Positions 56,594 to 64,000 of a stretch of DNA of 64,000 nt are shown piece by piece. The notes below the pieces were generated by a model. That model saw nothing but the letters and a program-made list of their open reading frames with translations. It did no database searches and was not told where the DNA came from. Each line of letters starts with the position of its first letter. The stretch's first letter is position 1. The position numbers and the translations under genes are program-made. Source of the DNA: Melieria omissa (lineage: Eukaryota > Arthropoda > Insecta > Diptera > Ulidiidae); assembly GCA_963971225.1 (NCBI GenBank), contig OZ020270.1:27775123-27839122 (forward strand), written 5' to 3'.

Positions 56594-57805
56594 TTATTGA
56601 TTTGACAAATGTGGGTGCGGTGTATGAGGTTTATCGTTGGGTTGAAGAGAGTCTTGGGCAGTGGGAGGGGCGGGTATGCAGGTATTGGTAGAGGGAGAAG
56701 GGTTAAGAAAGGGGGATGGACTATATATAGGAGGGGAGGAGAAGGGAGAAGAGGAAGAAAGGATAGGGGAAGGTAGAGGTTGGGAAGGTGGAGAAGGTTG
56801 AAATGAAGTATCGGTCTTGTTTGTAGGTGCTTGAGTGTTGGGAGTTGAATTAGTGTTGTTGTTTTTTGGTGTTGTATTGATAATATTAAGTGTTGCGTTT
56901 TTTGTAACGTTGGCAAACGAATTTGGGTTGGAAGTAGTAGGGAGCTGATTGTTGTATTTTATGACTGCTTCACGCATACTGCATTTGGATATGGTTTTGA
57001 TTTTTAAAATGTCTTTTGATTGTTGGTATTTCGGACAAGCAGTTGAGGAAGAGGCGTGATTGCCAGCGCAGTTGGCGCACATAGTTCTAGAACAGTCAGT
57101 AGGAGGCGAGTGATCGGGGGGAAGATTGCACGTGGCACAAGCAGGGGAATTGCGACAGTGTTTGGCAGTGTGACCCAGGATTTGGCAGGCTTTGCAGCGC
57201 ATGGGATTGGGGTAGTATGGGCGAATATCTAGAGTTCTCCAGGCAACTTCAATTTTGTCAGGTAAGTTATATTTATCAAAAGTTAATAAGATGGCGCCAG
57301 TGGGCTTACGGGATCCTTCGATGATTCGAGTAAACTTAAAAACAGAAGAGACACCCTGGTCCTTGAGGCCATCGACTATTTCTTCGTCCGAAAGTTGGCA
57401 GAGGAAAGGAGCAAATATTGTCCCTTTAACGGAGTTTAGGCTGTGATGAAGTTTAACCGCTATTTGGCCGGCTCCCGGTAATATCTTGGCCGATAGAAAT
57501 TTGTCAGCGGCTTTTTTGTTTTTTACCAGTAGCAATAGACTGCCGTCGCGGAGTTCGGAAATGTTGTTTACTTCTCTACTGATGGCTTGAATGCCTTTGT
57601 ACATGGCAAAGCACGAAAGAGAAGAGAGAGGTTTGTTGTCGTCCAGCGATTTCATCAGAAGGTATTTGGGGTCATCTTTTGTTGTAACCGGCAGTTCGGG
57701 AAAAAGATCCAGCGGTGTTGAATTAGTTTTTTTGCGTTTAGGTTTATGCGTGGGGGATAAAAGGGCAAATCTATTATCCCCCAGATTGGTTGCCCCGGGG
57801 GGCAT
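56594..57805 (-). CDS. I-clade ORF1: Gag-like RNA-binding protein
   Basis: 403 codons from ATG 57805 (MPPGATNLGDNRFALLSP). An RRM-like middle part (LRDGSLLLLVKNKKAADKFL, SVKGTIFAPFLCQLSDEEI) is followed by three zinc knuckles (CKACQILGHTAKHC, CATCNLPPDH with later Cys, CANCAGNHASSSTAC), then a Pro/Ser-rich tail. It ends 69 bases before ORF2. The protein would coat LINE RNA. The frame is intact. Confidence 0.93.
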   Translation of the reverse strand: MPPGATNLGDNRFALLSPTHKPKRKKTNSTPLDLFPELPVTTKDDPKYLLMKSLDDNKPLSSLSCFAMYKGIQAISREVNNISELRDGSLLLLVKNKKAADKFLSAKILPGAGQIAVKLHHSLNSVKGTIFAPFLCQLSDEEIVDGLKDQGVSSVFKFTRIIEGSRKPTGAILLTFDKYNLPDKIEVAWRTLDIRPYYPNPMRCKACQILGHTAKHCRNSPACATCNLPPDHSPPTDCSRTMCANCAGNHASSSTACPKYQQSKDILKIKTISKCSMREAVIKYNNQLPTTSNPNSFANVTKNATLNIINTTPKNNNTNSTPNTQAPTNKTDTSFQPSPPSQPLPSPILSSSSPFSSPPIYSPSPFLNPSPSTNTCIPAPPTAQDSLQPNDKPHTPHPHLSNQ

Positions 57806-57954
57806 TGCAAAAGCACGTGCTTATGAACAATACGTGTATAAGTCCCGTATATCCAAGCAAGCAGAATGAAAAGAGAGTAATGCGCACGAAATAACTGTAT
57901 TCGCGTAGTGAGCGTAAAATACACACAGAGAGATGCAAAGATCAGCACAACGGC

Positions 57955-57994
57955 GTAAATAGAACCGATGACTACAAGTGTCGGCTTAATACTG
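57955..57994 (-). promoter_or_regulatory. LINE 5' end with initiator-like CAGT
   Basis: The minus-strand transcript would begin CAGTATTAAG, matching the CAGT initiator used by I-factor type internal promoters. That this is the true 5' end is fixed by the target duplication beginning at 57995. Confidence 0.55.
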
Positions 57995-58585
57995 ATTCTG
58001 CAAAATATGTGCACATATTGGAAGAAAGTCTCATTCCAAGCATTGGCAGATTGAGTTCGTATGGAGAGTTTATCTTCCAGTATGAAGGAGTGCCCGCTCA
58101 CACAACTAAAAACACTCGTACTTGGTTGTAAACAAAAGGCATAAATGTCTTGGACTGAATCGGTATGGGCAATAATGAAAGGCGACTGAGAAACGAGCCA
58201 CAAAGAACCGCGGATGATTTGAGACGAAAAACCGCTGAAATTTGGTACTCCAATACCAGTGCTTGACAAGAAGTATGTCAAGACGAGTTGAAGCAGTAAT
58301 TGCAGCAAAAGGAGACATAACACAATATTAATATTGAATTTTGCCACTGTACGAATTAATAATGGTCACTGTTTACGAGTATATGTATTCTGAGTACATT
58401 TGAATAAAGTACACATGTTTTTTTCTCAACAACTAAATATTTTTTTATAAAAAGTAGATTTAATAACGAATTGAAAATATATAACTTTATTTTAAGGAGT
58501 CATTTTCCCAGCTTGCAAAAAATCGGTAAAGATTATGATGTAGGAGAAAAGTGAAGTGTACGAATTATTTGTGGTTAGAGTCGTA

Positions 58586-59406
58586 CATATAGATATATAT
58601 ATATATATATGTATATATAATATGCTCACCCGTATAAAAAGGGATAGCAAAATATGGCTGTCGCAATTATATTATAATAAAGATATATGGATATATATAC
58701 ATATATTTTCTGATACGATTTTATAATCGCGAAGTAGCAGACTATACTTATTAACATAAATTGTTTACTGTCCGACATTTATAAGTTTCTGCTACTTCTA
58801 GTTTTTGTGGTCCGTTTAGGCCGTGTTTTTTTCGAATTGGGAATTATTATTTTTATTTGTTCCCCTCTGAAATCATTGTTAAAAAAATGGTTAAAATGTT
58901 ACAAAATCGTTAAAAAACAAAATCGGTAACGCGCCGTATTGCATACCTCAGTGGTGGTGCGGAAAATGCAAATTAGTTATTATTAGTTTTTACATATGCA
59001 CAAAGAGATAAGGATTTCTTTTTTACATCTTTATATCTCTGCATATTACAACTTTTCCCTAACATTTTCATTTAAATTAAATAATTTTGATCATTTCATA
59101 TATTTTCTTCCTTATTTTACACTGCTTCGTACAATAAGACTGCAAACATACTTTTTTACAAGTACATCAAAAATACAACCCCGCGTTAGGAACAAATTTG
59201 CGTGTCAGTTGCTTTCACAATACGAATTGTTCCACAAAGAAAGAAAGCTGGCAGGGTTGACGATTTTCTTTTCAGCTCGCACGGATTGTGTTCGTGTGAC
59301 CAAAAAAACGGCAAAATTTCGTCAATCCTCTCAGTTTCACATCACGTTATCACTGGATGAGACAGTCTAGCGCGGGCCACCGGTGGCTCGCGCCGGCGTG
59401 AACGTG
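58586..59406. other. Right interior of the piggyBac-like element
   Basis: Contains (at)n near 58595-58620, the inverse of the ctatccctttttata motif at 58630, and a ccaccggtgg palindrome at 59380. The 124-codon open frame at 58996 has no recognisable domain. Confidence 0.45.
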
Positions 59407-59534
59407 TTAAACTGCATTTAAAAAGAAACTGGAACATCCCGGAAATAATCCTTTGATACTTTTTCATCTACTGAGGTCTTCTATCGAATGAGACATGTTT
59501 GACCTTGCCCTTTTTTTAGTGTTGCACTGTGTTA

Positions 59535-59724
59535 TTGAAATTTTAATTTTTAAAAGAAAAAATCCGACACAACGCAAAACAAATCCTGTGAAAATGATCA
59601 GAAATGCATACAAACAGCGTTTGAAAATGTTGGTAACTTGACGTAAATTTGAAAGTTTTAACGTACCAAAAACAATTGAGGTACCGTTCACTTGATGAAA
59701 CCAAACATTCACTGTTAAAAGGTC
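59535..59724. other. Unassigned AT-rich spacer
   Basis: Between the long-TIR element and the SINE. Nothing recognised. Confidence 0.4.
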
Positions 59725-60110
59725 GGCCTCGATAGCTCAGCGGGTAGCGCGCTGGCTTCTCATACCGAGCGCTCCAGGCTCGATTCCTGGCTTGGGCTGG
59801 AAAAAACACTCATTTACTTCTATCGCTATCCACATGAAGGAAATGAGAATTACAAGAATCGCACAAGTGCGCTCTTGGCAGGCAATGGCAAAACCTCCAA
59901 GTGTGAAAGAAAAAACTGCCAATCGCCGTTCGGATTCGGCGTTAAACTGTAGGCCCCCTCCCTCCCTTTCCCCCATCCGTTTGAAATGTGTGTTGTATCA
60001 CATGTTGGAAAAAACAGTGTTGGTGGAATTTGTGGTATCACAACGGGCCCATAGGCCTACGTGTGTCTCATACAGAGGCAGCCACTTAACCAACCAACCA
60101 ACCATTGTAA
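59725..60110 (+). mobile_element. tRNA-derived SINE (type 2)
   Basis: The head ggcctcgatagctcagcggg has a good A box and ggctcgattcc a near-perfect B box (59773-59783). The body matches the other SINE (aatggcaaaacctcc, cgccgttcggattcggcg, then aaactgtaggccc; 59885-59955). The tail is ccaaccaaccaacc. The tRNA-like head is too diverged in its stems to be called a tRNA gene. Confidence 0.72.
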
Positions 60111-60296
60111 AAAAATTTAGTGCTCAAATAAAAACAATTCGAAGATTTCTTGAGAATGGTGAAGAACAACAAAAATACTCGTTATATCGAATAGCAAATT
60201 TCACTTTCGTTCGTTATATAGAACCATCAATGGAAAAAATTTGGCCGTACGTTAAATCGAAAATTCGTTAAATGGAAAGTTCGTTATACTGGACGT
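60111..60296. repeat. Tc1/pogo-like MITE fragment
   Basis: AT-rich sequence with repeated cgttatat and cgttaaat words, ending ttatactggacgtccactgta. This terminus resembles the one at 26529-26563. No complete pair of ends was found. Confidence 0.4.
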
Positions 60297-62064
60297 CCAC
60301 TGTATAACATGCATACATATGTAGTTCATACATACCCTGTAGGAAATCGGACTGTTCCAAAAGTAGTTTTTCAATTGGTTGCTTGTCAGTCATAACTGAC
60401 CTCAGAATTGACTCGTTTTCTTGGAGCAAACTCATCCTTAACGTGGCGGTGTCCTAGGCGAAAGTCAATTGTCCCCGTCTGCATCCATTTGCAACTAGTC
60501 CAAAGTTAGTCTGAAGTAAAACAGTTTATAAACCAGTTGCGAAGCGAGTAGTTTGCAAACTGGTTTATTTTGGATTCGTTTTCTAACCACTAGATTTTTA
60601 TGGGGGAAAAAAAACAATGCATTTTTTAAATAATTATTTTGTTTTAAAAATATTTAAAAATAAAAACAAAAAATCATCGCGAATAAAAAAAAATGTTGGT
60701 ACATTTAAAGATGAACCAAGATGAACTTCGACTAGCTGACACACTTCTGCCGCAACTGTTTGGGGGACTTCGCCTGCAATTAATAAATAAATAAATGAAT
60801 TAAAGAATAATTTCATAAATAAATATATTTGAAATCATTCAAGACAAAACGTGCAAATCGAGCAAACCTCGTCTCATAGAAACATAAAGTTCGAAAAATG
60901 GAAACATTTCTACGTTGTTGTTGTAGCAGACGAATCGCAAGATCAGCCTTAACAGTTCAATTGACTTACAAAAAACCAATTGAAAAACCAATGAATTTTA
61001 GGAACCAGTTGCCTCAAGTCCGACAGGGTATTTCTAGTCTTGATTTTTCACGCACACGCACACGTACACCGCTGGGTATTGTTCGTAATGCTCAAGGCGT
61101 GTATAGTGATTTTGTTGTTGTTGTTGTTCAAATTAAAAGCGTATTTTCCAAATTCACTCACCTCATAAAACATAATAATAACAACAGCACGCATAACAAT
61201 TGTTAACCCACCAACAACGAAAACAATGCAACAGCGCGCAGTTGACAGACGCCACTAGCAACAATAGCAACAGTAACAACAGCAACAATAACCACCAAAA
61301 CTACAGCTATAACAAAAAGGCACATCGGACAGAAACAACAGCAACGCATAATGTGTACATACGCAATTTTACGCATCTCTAACGAAAAGGAAATTTACAC
61401 CAAAATTGTTTACGAATGGCTGGAGAGCGACAAAAGCCAAAAGCGGCTGGTGAATGGGCTTTCGGAGGGGAGCGAAGGCGCAGTGCGACGCGACGCGTCC
61501 TGTGCGTGTTTTCAAACAGCTTCAGCCAACCAACCAGCAAGTAGCCAGGCATCTCATTCATTGATTTGAGGCCTGTGACCCCTTTCATTCAGCAGTCGCA
61601 GCAGTGTCATTCAAGTGGAAGAACACAAAAAGTGTTAAATTTGTTTATTGGATTGCGCAATGCACATACTCATACATAAATGTGTGTGTGTGTGTGCATA
61701 CGCGGCGCTTCAAATCGAACATGAGGAGTTGCTGGTGCACGTGCAGCTGTAGCGCGATGGCCGCTCGTATTGACTCTTGATGCAGAGTTAATGGGGCACA
61801 CGCATTAGTGGGCAATTCGTTGTTGTTGTTGTTGTTGCCAGCGGACAGGCTCCTCTATAGTGCCTTTCTTTTTTAATTTCTTACAAATTAGAGTCAAAAT
61901 TCAAGTTTAAATTACAATTTAATGTACTACGCTGACCCTCTTGGCGTAAATGTGGCAACCTCACCATTAGCGTCTGACACCATGATACAAAAATAGAAGG
62001 TAGAGCCAAAGAAAATAAACATACAGAATGCGCATGTCATACAAGCAAAAATTTTGTATGGCGG
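60297..62064. other. Probable host intergenic or 5' untranslated DNA
   Basis: No TE ends were recognised. Low-complexity words include (gtt)n near 61113-61130 and 61820-61838, cag/caa-rich sequence near 61258-61345, and (tg)n at 61682-61697. The open frames at 60898-61569 are short and compositionally biased. Sequence near 61585-61620 (tcattcagcagtcgcagcag) resembles an initiator region, but no gene follows that I can identify. Confidence 0.4.
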
Positions 62065-62513
62065 GTTCTAACCAGTGTTGCCACTAAGAATTTTTTTTCC
62101 CCTACCAAAAATGGTCCCAAGTCAATCTCAGCCTACCAATATAAATTTGCTAAACAAAAATTGAGTTTCACTGCGTTATAATTCTATCTGGATCGCAGTC
62201 TACTAAATTTTGAAATCAAAGGAAGAAGAGTAAAATTTTCTTCAGAAAGGACTATATGTGGCGTTATAATCTCCAATAGCTTTAGATCTTCCCTGCAGAG
62301 ATGTTTGAACTTTTGCATGTAAAATTTTTCACAAGCTACAGAGTAAGTTTAAAATCATACAAAAATGAATAGAAAATTTATTAATACAGTATGTTGCCTA
62401 CCAAAATTCCTTGAAAATCACAACAAACCAACCAACCTACCAAAACCTTAATTTATGGATCGAAGCTACCAATTTTGGGCCAAGTCGACCAAAACGGCAA
62501 CACTGGTTCTAAC
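62065..62513. mobile_element. hAT-type MITE, 433 bp
   Basis: Element 62073-62505 with ends CAGTGTTGCC, inverted, and an exact 8-bp duplication gttctaac on each side (62065-62072, 62506-62513). A subterminal ctaccaa word is repeated. No coding capacity. Confidence 0.9.
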
Positions 62514-63950
62514 ATTGGAACCCGCGCTCTGCTCTCATAGATCACATATGTAGTGAGAGCGTGGATTTACAAGCGAGAATGTAGTTTTATGTGTTTCGCT
62601 CTTTGGTTGCGCTCACTGCAGCGAGTGTGCGTTAGCACATTGTTGTGGCGTGAAATGATTGCAAGGTGAAGACGAACGCTGTTGTTGTTGTTGTTGCGCT
62701 GGCTAAAAGCTGAAATTGTAAAACGATTTCTGATTTCTGGCTGGCTTTTGTTCTTCTTCTACAAGCCTACACGGCGCACAGTGGCTCAATTTGTCATTTC
62801 AGGTTGCAAAATTAATAACTCCTGAACGAATAGAGATAATTGGAAAATTTTCATCAGGCTATTGTATTCTCAAAAATAAACTCAATCGAGATACAGGGTG
62901 CTACGTAATACTTTGTCAAAGCTCGGCTTACTGTAAATAAGAATAATGCGAGCAACAATGATAAGTTTTAGTTGCAAAATTAATGAAAATGCATTAAAAA
63001 AGATGAAAAGTAATAAGAAATTTAAGAAATAAGCTGAAAGAGTCAAATTTAAAGATAAAAATTCACAAATTTTGCTTTCAAAATGAGAACCAGAATTCGA
63101 AAAATGTACAAAAAGTCAATTTTTCTTTGGATAATCCTAAGTTTAAAAACAATGCTAAAGCTTCATTAGGACTATATTTGATCGGTAGCACATTGGGTGG
63201 GGTGGGAATACTGTTTTTTATTCTTTTAACGTGACCCGGGCTTGCTGGTAAAACTGCTTTCACTATAACGCCTTTCATTTTCCCCTGATCCTTATTTTAC
63301 TTTATGATCAAAGCTTCTGAAAAGTGGGTGGCAGTTATTTTTCCCGTTGCCTCCATGACGCACAGTCCTGAGTTGACTTTTTCGGCCTTCCTTTTGCCGC
63401 CTTTGATGTCGATGGTTAGTCATCGCTTATGCTATATGCATCTCTTGCATCGAACTATATTATTTTTTTCTAACCACTCCTCATTACTCTGGACAAAATT
63501 TAATTTGATACGATTTGCCGCCATTTTAACTTGATAGTGCGATAAGTCCTGGATATCTTCTCTTTAGTCGTAGATGTTTTGGCTGCAGGCAAACTTCCTT
63601 CGACGTAACCAATTCGACGTAACCAGAACGAACTGCTCCTTTGTCTTCGAAATAGTAAATATTTCAAACAGCTTCGAATTTTTTCAAAACATTTTTGTGC
63701 TTCTTCTTCGGTTTAGTTGCAGTGGCGGAGTTGAAGTGATGTTTAGTTTAAATTAGAGCCTATTTACACGAAGGCTTTTTCCCCCTGCGTTTTTTGCAAC
63801 TCTCTTTTGAAGTTGCTGCGTAAATCTTCATGCATTTACATGAAGACTTTTTACTTACAACTTTGCTTGGCTTTTTGGACGTTTAAGCGGCCAATCTTCT
63901 TTCATTCACATTTTCGCGTAGTTTTTCATATTCTCATTATTAAAAGAAAA
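62514..63950. other. Mostly unassigned DNA, possible decayed minus-strand ORF
   Basis: (gtt)n at 62680-62694 and otherwise AT-rich. On the minus strand, 63525-63078 reads possible coding fragments (MAANRIKLNFVQSNEEW and, after stops, PPNVLPIKYSPNEALALFLN) that look like a decayed ORF of unknown family. From 63760 the words acacgaaggcttttt and acatgaagactttttac are near-repeats. Confidence 0.35.
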
Positions 63951-64000
63951 ATGGATTTAAACAAAGAAGAAATTATTGAAAATATTTTAGAAGTCACTGA
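63951..64000 (+). CDS. Unidentified ORF start, cut by the window end
   Basis: An ATG with AAAA upstream opens a frame MDLNKEEIIENILEVT that is still open at the last base. It is too short to identify. It may be a host gene or the coding part of another DNA transposon whose end sequence starts near 63756. Confidence 0.3.
   Translation, partial: MDLNKEEIIENILEVT

Larger units (their letters stand above)
52715..57994 (-). mobile_element. I-clade LINE (family A), 5280 bp, nearly full length
   Basis: Minus-strand element with a short 5' leader beginning CAGTATTAAGCC, ORF1, ORF2 and a (taaa)n tail (plus-strand ttatttatttatttattt at 52714-52736), inside a 12-bp duplication. One frameshift in RNase H is the only coding lesion seen, so this is a young copy. 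Confidence 0.93.
52013..58330 (+). pseudogene. Minos-like transposase, split and decayed
   Basis: The N-terminal half is at 52013-52714: start MVRGK, then with frameshifts IIFSDESRFEVCVGDA (first Asp), VIRQKNEAFQWDCLKRTVKF and QLHFIDVSINSAK. The C-terminal half resumes after the LINE at 57995: DSAKYVHILEESLIPSI, FQYEGVPAHTTKNTRTWL (the QQDGA-type Asp replaced), then LRNEPQRTADDLRRK. Stops and shifts make it inactive. Confidence 0.85.
51668..58585 (+). mobile_element. Minos-like Tc1 transposon split by a LINE
   Basis: TIRs of about 210-230 bp (51670-51880, 58352-58583) are flanked by TA (51668-51669, 58584-58585). Each arm has an outer taaccacaaataattcg and an inner ccattattaattcgtac, the IR/DR layout of Minos. 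The interior holds transposase pieces on both sides of an I-clade LINE. Confidence 0.87.
48380..59410. mobile_element. TTAA-flanked piggyBac-like element hosting five insertions
   Basis: Ends CACGTTCACGCCGG at 48384 and, inverted, ending 59406, with TTAA at 48380-48383 and 59407-59410. Its own DNA is about 48384-48960 and 58586-59406, with copies of gcgggccaccggtgg at 48588 and 59374. A further inverted pair ctatcccttttt..acgggtg lies at 48929 and 58630. No piggyBac transposase remains. Confidence 0.65.
43752..59534. mobile_element. Long-TIR TTA element, split by multiple nested insertions
   Basis: The outer ends are CACAGTGCAACA at 43755 and its inverse ending 59531, flanked by TTA (43752-43754, 59532-59534). 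Its own sequence survives as 43755-43874, 44403-44816, 47054-47081, 48089-48379 and 59411-59531, about 1 kb. These pieces pair as imperfect inverted arms: aaggtcaaacat and ttccgggatgttc near 43792-43866 match 59437-59513 inverted, and agcattcaaagatctatactgc near 44664 matches 48117-48140 inverted. It is probably a near-palindromic non-autonomous element. Confidence 0.75.

Noticed and set aside
57655..58347. 230-codon minus-strand frame resembling a small multi-membrane protein
   Set aside because: It starts at a GTG inside the Minos-like TIR, runs antisense to the Minos-like transposase C-terminus (58007-58330) and continues into the LINE ORF1. It is a shadow frame.
51877..58354. Separate Tc1 element (TA CAGTGG ends) inserted at the centre of a palindromic MITE
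   Set aside because: The repeated inner attaattcgtac motif matches a Minos-type IR/DR arm, so a single Minos-like element with about 220-bp TIRs explains both the flanks and the interior.
59725..59797. Functional tRNA gene
   Set aside because: A and B boxes are good, but the acceptor and anticodon stems do not pair well and a SINE body follows, so it is a SINE head.
60898..61569. Host exons in the Asn/Thr-rich open frames
   Set aside because: They are short, biased by cag/caa repeats, and lack splice-site support or a known domain.

Overview
The window is eukaryotic DNA from a fly, most likely a tephritid-type dipteran (inference from an errantivirus, I-clade and R1/LOA-clade LINEs, Minos-like, mariner and piggyBac-like ends, and two tRNA-headed SINEs sharing a body). 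There is no operon structure and no convincing host protein gene. Nearly everything from 1 to 60.3 kb is transposable elements (TEs), inserted inside one another. Only about 60.3-64 kb looks like unique host DNA, with microsatellites, one small hAT-type MITE and an ORF start cut by the window edge.

Region 1 (1-21.4 kb) is a giant inverted repeat. The left arm (1-13763, minus strand) and right arm (14564-19795, plus strand) pair at a constant coordinate sum and enclose an 800-bp spacer. Each arm carries, outward from the centre, the 3' half of an IS630/maT-like transposon, a decayed LOA-like LINE, and an RTE-like LINE inserted in that LINE with a 13-bp target-site duplication (TSD). The left arm alone holds an 8528-bp errantivirus (2409-10936, minus) with near-identical 531-bp LTRs, a tRNA-Lys primer site, a TTTTTTA frameshift site, open pol and env, and a broken gag.

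Region 2 (21.4-28 kb) holds a 908-bp element with long terminal inverted repeats (TIRs) and a TTA TSD, a LINE ORF1 fragment, a dead hAT element with an 8-bp TSD, small fold-back MITEs, and the N-terminal piece of a maT-like transposon whose break matches the one near 14.5 kb.

Region 3 (28-43.6 kb) is one I-clade LINE on the plus strand, split by a mariner pair, a CR1/Jockey-like LINE, a 3520-bp DNA transposon with 516-bp TIRs and a 604-aa ORF, another mariner, and a GGGGGG-ended MITE. Removing most of these restores the LINE reading frame.

Region 4 (43.7-59.5 kb) is a second nest. A roughly 1-kb near-palindromic element with a TTA TSD was hit by a TTAA-flanked MITE, an R1-clade LINE (14-bp TSD), a hAT MITE (8-bp TSD) and a TTAA-flanked piggyBac-like element. 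The last contains a mariner deletion derivative, a Tc3-like element, a SINE, and a Minos-like element split by an almost full-length I-clade LINE.

TIR ends, TSDs and reading-frame restoration were read by eye. Family names come from recognised motifs. Clade names for the RTE-like, CR1-like and 3520-bp elements are tentative.
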